Origin: Cupriavidus sp. BIS7
GTDB taxonomy: Bacteria > Pseudomonadota > Gammaproteobacteria > Burkholderiales > Burkholderiaceae
DNA length: 64,000 nucleotides
Direction: 5' to 3'
Assembly (NCBI RefSeq): GCF_000292345.1
Contig: NZ_ALOU01000021.1
Coordinates: forward strand, 1-64,000
Part shown: one piece after another, positions 25,334 to 34,145 of the stretch
Position numbering within the stretch: position 1 is the stretch's first letter
Layout of the letters: each line of letters starts with the position of its first letter
Position numbers and translations under genes: made by a program
Notes under the pieces: model-generated
What the model saw: the letters and a program-made list of their open reading frames with translations, nothing else
Told to the model about the DNA's origin: nothing
The model's database searches: none

Positions 25334-26284
25334 TCAGGCCTTGACTGCCGCCTGGGTGGCGATGCGGCGCGCATGGGCAACGAGTACCGCTATCGCGCAA
25401 CTGGCAATTCGCGCGCGCACGCTGTCGGCGCGGCTCGTCAGGATGATCGGCACGCGCGCGCCAAGCACGATGCCGGCTGCTTCAGCGCCGGCCAGGAACG
25501 TGAGCTGCTTGGCAAGCATGTTGCCGGCCTCGAGGTCCGGCACGAGCAGGATGTCTGGATCACCGGCCACATCGGAGCGGATGCCCTTGGTCTCGGCGGC
25601 TTCCTTGCTGATGGCGTTGTCGAAAGCCAGCGGGCCATCGAGAATGCCGCCTTCGATCTGCCCGCGCAGGCTCATCATGCACAGCGCGGCGGCGTCGATC
25701 GTCGACGGAATCTTGTCGGTCACCGTCTCCACTGCCGAGAGGATCGCAACCTTGGGCCGCTCGACGCCGAGTATGCGCACGAGGTCGATCGCGTTGCGCA
25801 CGATGTCGGCTTTCTCGTTCAGCGTGGGGAAGATATTGACGGCAGCGTCGGTGATGAACAGCGGCTTGTGATAGCTCGGCACATCCATCGCGAATACGTG
25901 GGACAGGCGCCGCTCCGTGCGCAGGCCGCTTGTACTGCGCGTGACGGCGTGGAGAAGTTCGTCGCTATGCAGGCTGCCCTTCATCAGCAGTTCTGCCCGG
26001 CCCGTGCGTACGGCTTCCACGGCGGCTTCTGCGGAAGCGTGGCTATGTGGCGCGTCGATGATCGGTGTGTCGCCCAGCGGCAGGCCATGTTCTTGTGCAA
26101 CCTGCCTGATGCGGGCCTCGGGGCCAACCAGCAGCGGTATGATCAGGCCAAGGCGAGCGGCCTCCAGTGCGCCATCGAGCGACGACTGGTCGCACGGATG
26201 CGCCACGGCCGTCGGGATTGGTGGCAGCCCTTCGCAGCGCGAAAGCAGGATGGCGTACTTGTCGGTGGACGGTGTAGTGGGCAT
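25334..26284 (-). CDS. pta: phosphate acetyl/butyryltransferase
   Basis: A 316-residue protein of the short phosphotransacylase type (PTA/PTB family) with 'GGILDGPLAFDNAISKEAAE', DILLVPDLEAGNMLAKQL and 'AAGIVLGARVPIILTSRADS'. It exchanges CoA and phosphate on acyl groups and makes the acyl phosphate used by the kinase downstream. Length and motifs do not decide between acetyl and butyryl specificity; pairing with a hydroxybutyrate-rich locus makes phosphotransbutyrylase worth considering. The ATG at 26284 has AGGGAACG upstream. It is first in the pta-ackA operon, divergent from the DUF3141 gene. Confidence 0.88.
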   Translation of the reverse strand: MPTTPSTDKYAILLSRCEGLPPIPTAVAHPCDQSSLDGALEAARLGLIIPLLVGPEARIRQVAQEHGLPLGDTPIIDAPHSHASAEAAVEAVRTGRAELLMKGSLHSDELLHAVTRSTSGLRTERRLSHVFAMDVPSYHKPLFITDAAVNIFPTLNEKADIVRNAIDLVRILGVERPKVAILSAVETVTDKIPSTIDAAALCMMSLRGQIEGGILDGPLAFDNAISKEAAETKGIRSDVAGDPDILLVPDLEAGNMLAKQLTFLAGAEAAGIVLGARVPIILTSRADSVRARIASCAIAVLVAHARRIATQAAVKA

Positions 26285-26574
26285 AGGCAGCGTTCCCTGG
26301 AACCAAAAGCATTCTGGTAGGCAGGCATCCTGGGGGCCACGGATGCTGCATTGCGCAAACGTCATGCGCAAGTATAGGCGAATGTCGCGCGTGCGGAGAT
26401 GACACGTACATGTCACTGATTGCGCCGATATTTCAAGCGGGACGACTCGGCCTTGCGCCGGTTGTCATCGCGCCACAACGCTGGTAGATTTTGACTGTTG
26501 CATCGCAGCAAGCGCATTGCACGCCACAACGACGATCTGAATCGAATCCGCCAATCCAGACTGGGAGAAACGGA

Positions 26575-28839
26575 ATGACCGCACGTCAACCTGCCACCGG
26601 CACCGCCGGCCAAGCGCAGGAATCTTCCCCGGCAGCATCGCCGCCTGCCTCCTTCCCGCCAGTTCCGTTGACACCCGTCGCGCAAGCCGCATGGGAATAC
26701 GGCATCGACGCCTGGCAGCGTTACATCCTGTTCCTCGACATCCTGCGACGGCGCGGCAATGAATCCGAAGAGCACGAGCGCGGCGGCATGCCGCCAGTGC
26801 TTGTGTTCGACTACGAAGTCCTGGTCGATGGCCGCGACCTGCCCAAGCCGGTCAACTATGCGCTGGTGCGGATCGTGCCGCCCGCCGGGCAGCCCACCGA
26901 CGCCGACAAGCGCCCGTTCGTGGTGATGGACCCGCGCGCGGGCCACGGACCCGGTATCGGCGGGTTCAAGTCCGACAGCGAGATCGGCAATGCGATCCGC
27001 GGCGGGCATCCGTGCTACTTCATCACGTTCTTCCGTGACCCGTGTCCGGGCCAGACCATCGAGGACGTGGCGCGCACCGAGGGACTGTTCCTGAAGACAG
27101 TGGCCGAGCGCCATCCCGATTCGCCGGGGAAGCCGTTCGTCGTCGGCAACTGCCAGGCGGGCTGGGCGCTGCTGATGCTGGCCGCCGCGGCGCCGGACGT
27201 GACGGGCCCGATCCTGCTGGCTGGCGCACCGGTGTCGTACTGGGCGGGTGTGCGCGGCAAGAATCCGATGCGTTACTCCGGTGGCCTGCTAGGCGGAAGC
27301 TGGCTGGCGTCACTGACGGCGGACATGGGCAATGGCCGTTTCGACGGCGCCTGGCTCGTGCAGAATTTCGAGAAGCTCAACCCGTCGAACACGCTCTGGG
27401 AAAAGCTCTACAACGTGTACGCGAAGGCGGATACGGAAGGGCCGCGCTTCCTCGAATTCGAACGCTGGTGGGGCGGCCACTTCCTGATGAACCGGGAAGA
27501 AATCGACTGGATCGTGCAGAACCTGTTCGTCGGCAATCACCTGACCGCCGGCGAGATTCGCAGCAATGACGGCAAGACGGTCGTGGACCTGCGGAACGTG
27601 CGTTCGCCAGTGATCGTGTTTGCGTCCTGGGGCGACAACATCACGCCACCGCAGCAGGCGCTGAACTGGATTCCGGATCTCTATGCCAATGTCGACGAGA
27701 TCGTTGCCAACGATCAGACCATCGTCTACTGCCTGCATCCGTCGATCGGGCACCTCGGCATCTTCGTATCGGGTAGCGTGGCAAACAAGGAGCATTCGGA
27801 ACTGTTCTGCGCGCTGGACCTGATCGACGTGCTGCCGCCGGGCCTGTATGAAGCGAAGATCGAAGACGTCGCGGCTGGCACGCCGCACACGGATCTGATC
27901 GAAGGGCGCTATCTTGTGCGATTCGAACGCCGCACGATCGACGATATCCTGTCGCTCGACGACGGCCGTGAAGATGAGCGTCCCTTCCAGGTGGTGCGCC
28001 GCGTAGCCGAGATCAACCAGCATCTCTATCAGACGTTCGCGTCGCCGTTCGTGCGCGCGATGTCCAACGAGACAACGGCCGAGGCAATCCGCGCAGCGCA
28101 CCCGTCGCGGCTCGAGCGCTCGCTGGCCAGCGACGCCAATCCGTGGATGCATTGGGTAGGGGCGATTGCGCCGGCCGTGCGCGAAGCGCGCCAGCCGGTG
28201 TCGCCCGACAACCCGTTCCTGGCAATGCAGCAGGCGTTCTCCGACCAGATCGTGCGCTCGCTTGACCAGTATCGCGATGTCCGCGATGCCTGGCAGGAGC
28301 AAGTGTTCGAATCGATCTACGCAACGCCATGGTTGCCCGCGCTGCTGGGCATGACGACGACACCGACGCATGCCGAGTCACCCGCGGTCAAGGCGCTGCG
28401 CAAGGAAGTGGCGACCTTGCGCCGCCGCGAGGCGGAGTCGCATATTGGCAAGGGCACTTCGCTCGACGCCTTCCTGCGCATCCTGTCGTACGTAACGGCG
28501 GGCCGGTCGGCAATCGAGGAGCGGCCGTTCAATCTGCTGCGCAAGCTGGCCCGCGAGAATCCGCCAGAAAAGCGCATCACGCTGGCCGAGTTCAAGGCCG
28601 CCGTGCGGCGTCAGAGCTATGTTGTCAGCCTTGACCCGCAAGGTGCGCTGAAGGCATTGCCGAAACTGGTCCCCGACATGAAGGAGCGTCGCCGGATCAT
28701 GGTGCTGGTGCATCGCGTGCTGACCGTAGGCGGTCCGCTAGATAGCGAATGGCTCGAGCGATATCGCGAAGTTGCCGAGGTGATGGGTACCGATCACGGC
28801 AAGGCCACGCAGGAAACGGGCGCGGACGCCGAAGCCTGA
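26575..28839 (+). CDS. DUF3141 PHA-synthase-like alpha/beta-hydrolase
   Basis: A 754-residue cytoplasmic protein of the DUF3141 family. The central part is an alpha/beta-hydrolase fold with a lipase-like box VGNCQAGWA in which the nucleophile is Cys193, the same G-x-C-x-G form used by poly(3-hydroxyalkanoate) synthases; a downstream SWGDNITPP (acid) and HPSIGHLGIF (His) complete a plausible Cys-Asp-His triad. The N-terminal 70 residues resemble phasin/synthase leader segments (WEYGIDAWQRYILFLDILRRR), and the C-terminal 200 residues are helical. The family is often annotated as 3-hydroxyalkanoate synthetase, but polymerising activity is not shown. GGGAGAAACGG precedes the ATG. It heads a unit with fabI and faces pta-ackA. 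Confidence 0.82.
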   Translation: MTARQPATGTAGQAQESSPAASPPASFPPVPLTPVAQAAWEYGIDAWQRYILFLDILRRRGNESEEHERGGMPPVLVFDYEVLVDGRDLPKPVNYALVRIVPPAGQPTDADKRPFVVMDPRAGHGPGIGGFKSDSEIGNAIRGGHPCYFITFFRDPCPGQTIEDVARTEGLFLKTVAERHPDSPGKPFVVGNCQAGWALLMLAAAAPDVTGPILLAGAPVSYWAGVRGKNPMRYSGGLLGGSWLASLTADMGNGRFDGAWLVQNFEKLNPSNTLWEKLYNVYAKADTEGPRFLEFERWWGGHFLMNREEIDWIVQNLFVGNHLTAGEIRSNDGKTVVDLRNVRSPVIVFASWGDNITPPQQALNWIPDLYANVDEIVANDQTIVYCLHPSIGHLGIFVSGSVANKEHSELFCALDLIDVLPPGLYEAKIEDVAAGTPHTDLIEGRYLVRFERRTIDDILSLDDGREDERPFQVVRRVAEINQHLYQTFASPFVRAMSNETTAEAIRAAHPSRLERSLASDANPWMHWVGAIAPAVREARQPVSPDNPFLAMQQAFSDQIVRSLDQYRDVRDAWQEQVFESIYATPWLPALLGMTTTPTHAESPAVKALRKEVATLRRREAESHIGKGTSLDAFLRILSYVTAGRSAIEERPFNLLRKLARENPPEKRITLAEFKAAVRRQSYVVSLDPQGALKALPKLVPDMKERRRIMVLVHRVLTVGGPLDSEWLERYREVAEVMGTDHGKATQETGADAEA

Positions 28840-28857
28840 TACCTTCCGCCAGTCTTC

Positions 28858-28888
28858 CCGCTCTCTCCGCAGCGCCGGGAGAGCGGGG
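28858..28888 (+). other. GC hairpin between DUF3141 gene and fabI
   Basis: CCCGCTCTC (28858-28866) pairs perfectly with 28880-28888, and the loop can pair further. No U-tract follows, so read-through to fabI is likely with possible attenuation. Confidence 0.4.
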
Positions 28889-28935
28889 CAAATTCCAACC
28901 GCCAACCGCCAACCGCTCTCGCGGGAGGATCCGAT

Positions 28936-29715
28936 ATGGTGCAAGTACCGAATCCACCTCTTGCCGGCTCACGCGTGCTTGTCGTGGGTGTGGCCAACGA
29001 GGACTCGATCGCCTGGGGCTGTGCGCGGGCGTTCCGGGAAATGGGCGCCGACATCGCGCTGACCTATTTGAACGACAAGGCCCTGCCGCACGTGGAGCCG
29101 CTCGCGCGGCAGGTCGAGGCGTCGATCCTGATGCCGCTCAATGTCGAGGATGACGCGCAGATGGATGCGCTGTTCGCGCGCATCACGGCGGACTGGGGGC
29201 GGCTGGATTCGTTTGTCCACTCCATTGCGTTTGCGCCCAAGGCGGATCTGCAGGGTGGGCTGCTCAATTCGTCGGCGGCCGGTTTTGCGCGGGCAATGGA
29301 TGTTTCGTGCCACTCGTTCATCCGCATGGCGCGCCGTGCGGTGCCGCTGATGACGCACGGCGGCACGATGTTCGCGATGAGCTATGACGGCGCCAACCGC
29401 GTGGTGCCGAACTACAACCTGATGGGGCCGGTGAAGGCCGCGCTCGAAGCCAGTTGCCGCTATCTGGCACATGAGCTTGGGCCGCAGGGCATCCGCGTGC
29501 ACGCGATTTCGCCCGGGCCGCTCAAGACGCGGGCGGCGTTGGGTCTCAAGGACTTCGACGTGCTGCTGGCCGAGGCGGCGGGGCGTGCGCCGTTGGGCGA
29601 ACTGGTCGACATCATGGATGTGGGTTTCGCCACGGCCTACCTGGCCACGCCGTACGCGCGGCGCCTGTCCGGCAACACCGTCTATGTCGACGGCGGTGTG
29701 CACATCATGGCCTGA
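28936..29715 (+). CDS. fabI: enoyl-[acyl-carrier-protein] reductase (NADH)
   Basis: A 259-residue FabI-type SDR. It shows the family nucleotide motif (VVGVANEDSIAWG), SIAFAPK and the Tyr-X6-Lys active site (YNLMGPVK). It reduces trans-2-enoyl-ACP or -CoA in type II fatty acid synthesis. The divergence of a few segments from housekeeping FabI and its position after the DUF3141 gene suggest a second, accessory copy used with the pta-ackA-DUF3141 group. A GGGAGGATCC precedes the ATG. The chromosome's main FabI, if any, is outside the window. Confidence 0.9.
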   Translation: MVQVPNPPLAGSRVLVVGVANEDSIAWGCARAFREMGADIALTYLNDKALPHVEPLARQVEASILMPLNVEDDAQMDALFARITADWGRLDSFVHSIAFAPKADLQGGLLNSSAAGFARAMDVSCHSFIRMARRAVPLMTHGGTMFAMSYDGANRVVPNYNLMGPVKAALEASCRYLAHELGPQGIRVHAISPGPLKTRAALGLKDFDVLLAEAAGRAPLGELVDIMDVGFATAYLATPYARRLSGNTVYVDGGVHIMA

Positions 29716-29820
29716 GCGCCTGGTATTCGACCGTGTGCGATAAACGCATTGTGTGGAGGACGGGTGGCAATGCGCGGCCTACAATACACACAATGCCAAC
29801 GCACCACGGGAGAAGCTGCA

Positions 29821-30063
29821 ATGCAGGTACTGATCCGCGGACTGCATCGCAATGTGACCGAGGAAATGCTGCGCGAAAAGCTCAAGATTTACGCGCCGGT
29901 CAAATCAATCCAGATCATGCGCGAGGGCGACCCTGATCATCCATGGGCCTGGGTGGATCTGGATATCGACGCCTTCACTGCCTGGCGCCTGCTGCGCCAG
30001 TTGGACAAGCAGTACTTCGCGGGCAGCGTCATGCGCTGGTACATCCCGGCGCACCAGAGCTAG
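29821..30063 (+). CDS. small RRM-like RNA-binding protein
   Basis: An 80-residue protein that appears to be a single RNA-recognition-motif domain: VLIRGLHRNVTEEMLREKL fits strand 1 (RNP2) and helix 1, and a second strand-helix pair follows. The RNP1 aromatic positions are altered (WAWVDLDI). GGAGAAGCTGCA precedes the ATG. Function is unknown; small RRM proteins in bacteria are mostly uncharacterised. Confidence 0.6.
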   Translation: MQVLIRGLHRNVTEEMLREKLKIYAPVKSIQIMREGDPDHPWAWVDLDIDAFTAWRLLRQLDKQYFAGSVMRWYIPAHQS

Positions 30064-30104
30064 CGGTACCATACGCCGTTTCCCACTCTCCTGACGGTTA
30101 GCTC

Positions 30105-30911
30105 ATGCTCGAACTGCAGGGCGCGATCTGGTTTCGCGCCGGTACGCACGAATGGGGCGGCAAGGACCGCATTGCGCTGCTGGCCGCCATCGGCGAGCAT
30201 GGCTCGATCACGGCGGCGGCGCGCGCCGTCGGCCTCAGCTACAAGGCCGCGTGGGACGCCATTGATGCCATGAACAATAGCGCGGGCGAGCCGCTGGTGT
30301 CGCGCGCGGCTGGCGGCAAGGGCGGCGGCGGCACCCGGCTGACCGAACGGGCCGAGCGGCTGATTCGCACCTATCGTGCGATGGAAGCTGAGCATGCGCG
30401 GTTTGTCGCCTATCTTGACAAGGTCGGCAGCGCGTTGAGCGATGCGGATGCCGACGACCTTCACCTGATGAGGCGCTTCATGATCCAGACCAGTGCCCGC
30501 AACAAGCTGTTCGGCCGCGTGGAATCCGTGCGCGGCGGCGCCGTCAACGACGAAATCACGCTGGAGATGCCGGGCGGCCAGCGTATCGTCGCCACCATTA
30601 CCCATGAAAGCGTGGAGACCCTTGGTCTTGCTCCGGGCGCCGAGGCGTTTGCGCTCGTCAAGGCATCGTCGGTGCTGATCGGCCTGCCCGATCCCAAGGT
30701 GCGGCTGTCGGCGCGCAACCAGTTGCCGGGCGTCGTATCGCGCGTGCTGCCGGGGGCCGTCAATGCCGAAGTGGCGCTCGATCTCGATGGTGGCGGCACG
30801 GTTGCGGCCATCATTACCAACGCGTCGGTGACGGAACTCGGCCTCAAGGAAGGCACGCGCGCGCTGGCGATCTTCAAGGCATCGAGCGTGATTCTCGGCA
30901 CGGTGGGGTGA
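30105..30911 (+). CDS. modE: ModE-family molybdate-responsive regulator
   Basis: A 268-residue protein with an N-terminal LysR-like winged HTH ('HGSITAAARAVGLSYKAAWD', then 'GGKGGGGTRLTERAERLIRT') and two C-terminal TOBE/Mop domains (SARNKLFGRVESVRGGAVNDE and 'SARNQLPGVVSRVLPGAVNA'), which bind molybdate or tungstate. This is the domain order of E. coli ModE. Its expected target is the modABC promoter 3 kb away, where a ModE-like palindrome is present. The Mop domains missing from the ModC here are supplied only by this regulator. Confidence 0.9.
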   Translation: MLELQGAIWFRAGTHEWGGKDRIALLAAIGEHGSITAAARAVGLSYKAAWDAIDAMNNSAGEPLVSRAAGGKGGGGTRLTERAERLIRTYRAMEAEHARFVAYLDKVGSALSDADADDLHLMRRFMIQTSARNKLFGRVESVRGGAVNDEITLEMPGGQRIVATITHESVETLGLAPGAEAFALVKASSVLIGLPDPKVRLSARNQLPGVVSRVLPGAVNAEVALDLDGGGTVAAIITNASVTELGLKEGTRALAIFKASSVILGTVG

Positions 30912-30948
30912 GTTTGGCGCGGCTTGCGCTGGTAGAATGACGGCTGTC

Positions 30949-30978
30949 GGGCGCTCGTGAGAGCGCCCGTTTCCTTTT
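30949..30978 (+). terminator. hairpin with U-rich tail before argO
   Basis: GGGCGCTC (30949-30956), GTGA loop and perfect complement (30961-30968), then GTTTCCTTTTTA. It could terminate modE. A TAGAAT -10-like element at 30932-30937 lies just upstream, so it might instead be in the argO leader and act as an attenuator. Confidence 0.55.
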
Positions 30979-30991
30979 TATTCTTTCCAAC

Positions 30992-31600
30992 ATGCAAGCT
31001 GCCATTGCCGGCTTCAGCCTTGGGCTGTCGCTGATTCTTGCCATCGGTTCACAGAACGCCTTCGTGCTGCGCCAGGGGCTGCGGCGCGAGCACGTATTCT
31101 GGGTCTGCCTGATCTGTGCCGTGTCCGACGCCGCGCTGATCTTCATGGGGGTGTCCGGCTTCTCGGTAATGATTCGCAAGCTGCCATGGCTCGGCGATGC
31201 CATGCGTTTTGGCGGCGCGGCATTCCTGATCTGGTATGGCGCGCGCAGTCTCTGGACCGCATGGCGCTCGCACGAGGCGCTGATGCCCAGCGACGCAGAC
31301 TCGCGTCCGCTGGCCGCCACGCTGGCCGTTTGCCTGGCATTCACGTGGCTCAACCCCCATGTCTGGCTCGATACCGTGGTGCTGATCGGCTCTGTATCCA
31401 CGCAGTTCGCGGGGCACGAGATGGCGTTTGCCACGGGTGCGATGACCGCATCGTTCCTGTTCTTCTTCTCGCTCGGCTATGGCGCGGCGCTGCTGCGTCC
31501 GGTATTCGCCAGGCCACGCGCATGGCAGGTGCTCGAAGTGATCGTCGGCCTGACGATGTGGAGTATCGCCGCAAGACTTCTGCTCGACGGAGGGCAGTGA
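30992..31600 (+). CDS. argO: LysE/ArgO-family amino acid exporter
   Basis: A 202-residue inner-membrane protein with about six helices and the family signature 'LSLILAIGSQNAFVLRQGLR' at the N-terminus and TWLNPHVWLDTVVLIG in the middle. Members export L-arginine, L-lysine or related basic amino acids; the short length fits ArgO. The specific substrate is not proven. It is monocistronic, between modE and the convergent modC. Confidence 0.88.
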   Translation: MQAAIAGFSLGLSLILAIGSQNAFVLRQGLRREHVFWVCLICAVSDAALIFMGVSGFSVMIRKLPWLGDAMRFGGAAFLIWYGARSLWTAWRSHEALMPSDADSRPLAATLAVCLAFTWLNPHVWLDTVVLIGSVSTQFAGHEMAFATGAMTASFLFFFSLGYGAALLRPVFARPRAWQVLEVIVGLTMWSIAARLLLDGGQ

Positions 31601-31654
31601 CGCCCCTGGTGTGGAGCAGGGCGCCCTGATCGAAGGCGCCTATGTGGACCTGAC

Positions 31655-32377
31655 TCAGGCCACGCGCGCTGGCATCGGCGCATAGACCGGCGCGTGCCGG
31701 CGGGCCGTGCCGCTGCCGTAGATGCGGCCCTCACGGATTTCCAGCACGTGGTCGCCAAGGATCTCCACGTCCTGTGGATCGTGCGAGATCACCACCATCG
31801 GCACGTCCAGACTCTCCTGCAGCGAACGCAGCTCCTCGCGCATGCGCGTACGTAGCGCAGGGTCCAGCGCGGAGAACGGTTCGTCGAGCAACACGATATC
31901 CGGACTTGTCACCAGCGCGCGAGCCAGTGCCACGCGCTGCTTCTGCCCGCCCGAGATCTGGGCCGGGTACTGGTTGACGATCTCGCGCAGGCCAAACGCA
32001 TCGATCCAGCGTGCGGCCTCCGGCGGCAGCGCACGGCGCGTGGGATTGCGCCAGCCGCGGCTCAGGCCGAATGCGATGTTCTGTGCTACGGTCAGATGCG
32101 GAAACAGCGCGTAGTCCTGGAACAGGTAGGCCACGCGGCGCTCCTGCGGCCGTACGTCGATACCGGATTCGCTGTCGAACAGCGTACGACCGTTGAGCAC
32201 GATGCGTCCGCTGTCCGGGGCCAGCAGTCCCGCGATGGCGCGCAGCGTCAGGCTCTTGCCCGCGCCGGAAGGCCCGAACAGCGCAATGCGGTGGCTGTCC
32301 GATTCGAAAGCGATATCGAGCCCGAACTGGCGATCCTGAGACACCAGGCGCTTGCGGACGGTGATCTGCATGCTCAT
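31655..32377 (-). CDS. modC: molybdate ABC transporter, ATP-binding protein
   Basis: A 240-residue ABC ATPase with Walker A FGPSGAGKS, signature QISGGQKQR, Walker B DIVLLDEPFSALDP and the H-loop VVISHD. It is shorter than E. coli ModC because it lacks the C-terminal Mop/TOBE domain. The ATG at 32377 (MSMQITV) is chosen; 32371 is a close alternative. It follows modB by 7 bp and ends the modABC operon. It drives molybdate import, relevant to the Mo-enzyme encoded by fdsA. Confidence 0.92.
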   Translation of the reverse strand: MSMQITVRKRLVSQDRQFGLDIAFESDSHRIALFGPSGAGKSLTLRAIAGLLAPDSGRIVLNGRTLFDSESGIDVRPQERRVAYLFQDYALFPHLTVAQNIAFGLSRGWRNPTRRALPPEAARWIDAFGLREIVNQYPAQISGGQKQRVALARALVTSPDIVLLDEPFSALDPALRTRMREELRSLQESLDVPMVVISHDPQDVEILGDHVLEIREGRIYGSGTARRHAPVYAPMPARVA

Positions 32378-32384
32378 GGCGGCC

Positions 32385-33101
32385 TCACTTGCCCACGGCT
32401 TCGCGCCGGAAGGTGCGCCGCTCGTAGATCTCACCCAAGCCGCGCGCGGCCGGCGGCACCAATCGACCCGCGACTACCAGCAGCACGATGCAGGTGATCG
32501 ACGTGACCAGCACCAGCAGGTTGGCCGTATTGTCGTCACCAGCCTGCACCGCTTCATAGATGGCGACGGACAGCGTCTGCGTGCGGCCTGGCAGGTTGCC
32601 TGCGACCATCAGCGTGGCGCCGAACTCGCCCAGTGCACGCGCAAACGCCAGCAGCACACCGGCAACGATGCCGCGCAGTGCCATTGGCAGCGTGACACGA
32701 AAGAAGATGCCGGCCTCCGAGATACCCAGCACGCGCGCGGCGTTTTCGAGCTGGTGATCGACACCTTCGAACGCGGCGCGTGCGGACTTCAATACCAGCG
32801 GGAATGCCACCACCGTCGATGCGAGCACCGCGCCCTGCCATGTGAATACCAACTCAATCCCCATCCGGTCCAGCCATGCGCCAAACACGCCGCGCCGGCC
32901 CACCAGCACCAGCAGGTAGTAGCCGAGCACCGTCGGCGGCAGCACCAGCGGCAGCGTCAGGATGGCGTCAACCACGTCGCGTGCGGCGGAGCGCCAGCGC
33001 GATATCGCGTACGCGGCCGCCACGCCAAGGATGGCATTGAGAAGCGTGGCCCAGCCAGCAACCTTGAGCGATAGCAGCAGCGGTACCCAGACGGCATCCA
33101 T
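32385..33101 (-). CDS. modB: molybdate ABC transporter permease
   Basis: A 238-residue membrane permease with about five helices and the EAA-loop motif for ABC contact (ENAARVLGISEAGIFFRVTL). The PVxLPPTVLGYYLL stretch is typical of ModB. The ATG at 33101 follows the modA stop by 5 bp, so the two genes are co-translated. A longer reading frame extends upstream through modA in another frame and is not used. Confidence 0.93.
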   Translation of the reverse strand: MDAVWVPLLLSLKVAGWATLLNAILGVAAAYAISRWRSAARDVVDAILTLPLVLPPTVLGYYLLVLVGRRGVFGAWLDRMGIELVFTWQGAVLASTVVAFPLVLKSARAAFEGVDHQLENAARVLGISEAGIFFRVTLPMALRGIVAGVLLAFARALGEFGATLMVAGNLPGRTQTLSVAIYEAVQAGDDNTANLLVLVTSITCIVLLVVAGRLVPPAARGLGEIYERRTFRREAVGK

Positions 33102-33106
33102 GGCGG

Positions 33107-33883
33107 TTATGGCTTCTGGAAGCCGTATTTGGCCAACACGGCCTGGCCTTCGGCCGACAGCACGTACTGGACGAAACCGTTGGCCTGCTGGGCCTGCTTC
33201 GTCTGCGCGGTGACGGCGATCGGGTAGGTGACCGGCGTGCGATTCGGCACGCGTACGGCCACCTTGACCTTGTCCGGCATGATCGCGGCATCGGTGGCAA
33301 ACACGAAGCCGGCGTCTACTTCTCCACGCGCCACGTAATCCAGGCTCTGGCGAACGTTCTGGGCCGGCACGCCCTTGGCGGCCACGGCATCCCAGAGACC
33401 CTCGGCCTCCAGCGCCCCCTTGGTATAGCGGCCCACCGGAACCGACGACGGATTGCCATAGGCCACGCGCTTCACGTCGGCGTGCGTCAGGTCCTTGAGC
33501 GAAGCGATGCCGAGCTTGCTGTCCTGCGGCACGATCAGCACGACCTGATTGGCGGCGAAGTCCTTGCGGGTGGCCGGCTGCACCACCTTCTCGGCCTCGG
33601 CGCGGTCCATCGCCGACTGGTCGGCGGAGGCGAATACGTCTGCCGGGGCGCCCTTGACGATCTGCTGCATCAGCACATCCGACGCACCGAAATTCAGTAC
33701 GACCTTGGTATCCGGGTGGGCGCGCTCGTATTGCTCGGCCAGCGTCTTGAACGCGTTGGTCAGGCTGGCGGCGGCGGATACCACAAGGTCGGCGGCAAAC
33801 GCCGAGGGCGCTGCCAGGGCCAGGGTCAGCGCGGCGCCAACGCCGGCGGCGCGGCGCAGGAAGGGCAGGGTGCGGGAGGTCAT
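33107..33883 (-). CDS. modA: molybdate ABC transporter, periplasmic binding protein
   Basis: A 258-residue exported protein. A Sec signal peptide (RRAAGVGAALTLALAAPSAFA) is followed by a ModA fold: VVSAAASLTNAF and 'TKVVLNFGASDVLMQQIVKG', 'DVFASADQSAMDRAEAEK'. It captures molybdate in the periplasm. The ATG at 33883 is used because it gives a clean signal peptide. It is the first gene of modABC, with a ModE-like box about 50-70 bp upstream. Confidence 0.93.
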   Translation of the reverse strand: MTSRTLPFLRRAAGVGAALTLALAAPSAFAADLVVSAAASLTNAFKTLAEQYERAHPDTKVVLNFGASDVLMQQIVKGAPADVFASADQSAMDRAEAEKVVQPATRKDFAANQVVLIVPQDSKLGIASLKDLTHADVKRVAYGNPSSVPVGRYTKGALEAEGLWDAVAAKGVPAQNVRQSLDYVARGEVDAGFVFATDAAIMPDKVKVAVRVPNRTPVTYPIAVTAQTKQAQQANGFVQYVLSAEGQAVLAKYGFQKP

Positions 33884-33929
33884 CGGGTGAAGGGAATCGA
33901 AGGGAATCGTGTGCGCAATCGTTACCATG

Positions 33930-33953
33930 CGCAATATAAGCGTCTATATAACG
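33930..33953. promoter_or_regulatory. ModE-like operator upstream of modABC
   Basis: CGCAATATA-N6-TATATAACG is an imperfect palindrome close to the ModE half-site pattern CGTTATAT, 47 bp upstream of modA. With modE nearby, repression of molybdate uptake by Mo-loaded ModE is the likely meaning. Confidence 0.7.
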
Positions 33954-34145
33954 CAGCGTCAATTGCCCGGACGGATAAGGGACTTCAGCGATTCCGAATG
34001 CCGATCGGCGGATGGATATGCCTTTCTTGCCATGTTTGCGCTGCTGTCATCGAAATGACGCGATTTCGCCACTTTCCCGCCATCGCAGTTGCCGAGAATG
34101 CCCTGGCTGTATCAAAACCAAAACAATCAACAGGGAACCCGAAAC

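Noticed and set aside
32385..33962. 525-residue frame reading through modA into modB
   Set aside because: The first half is an out-of-frame reading of modA. Only the part from 33101 down codes for ModB.
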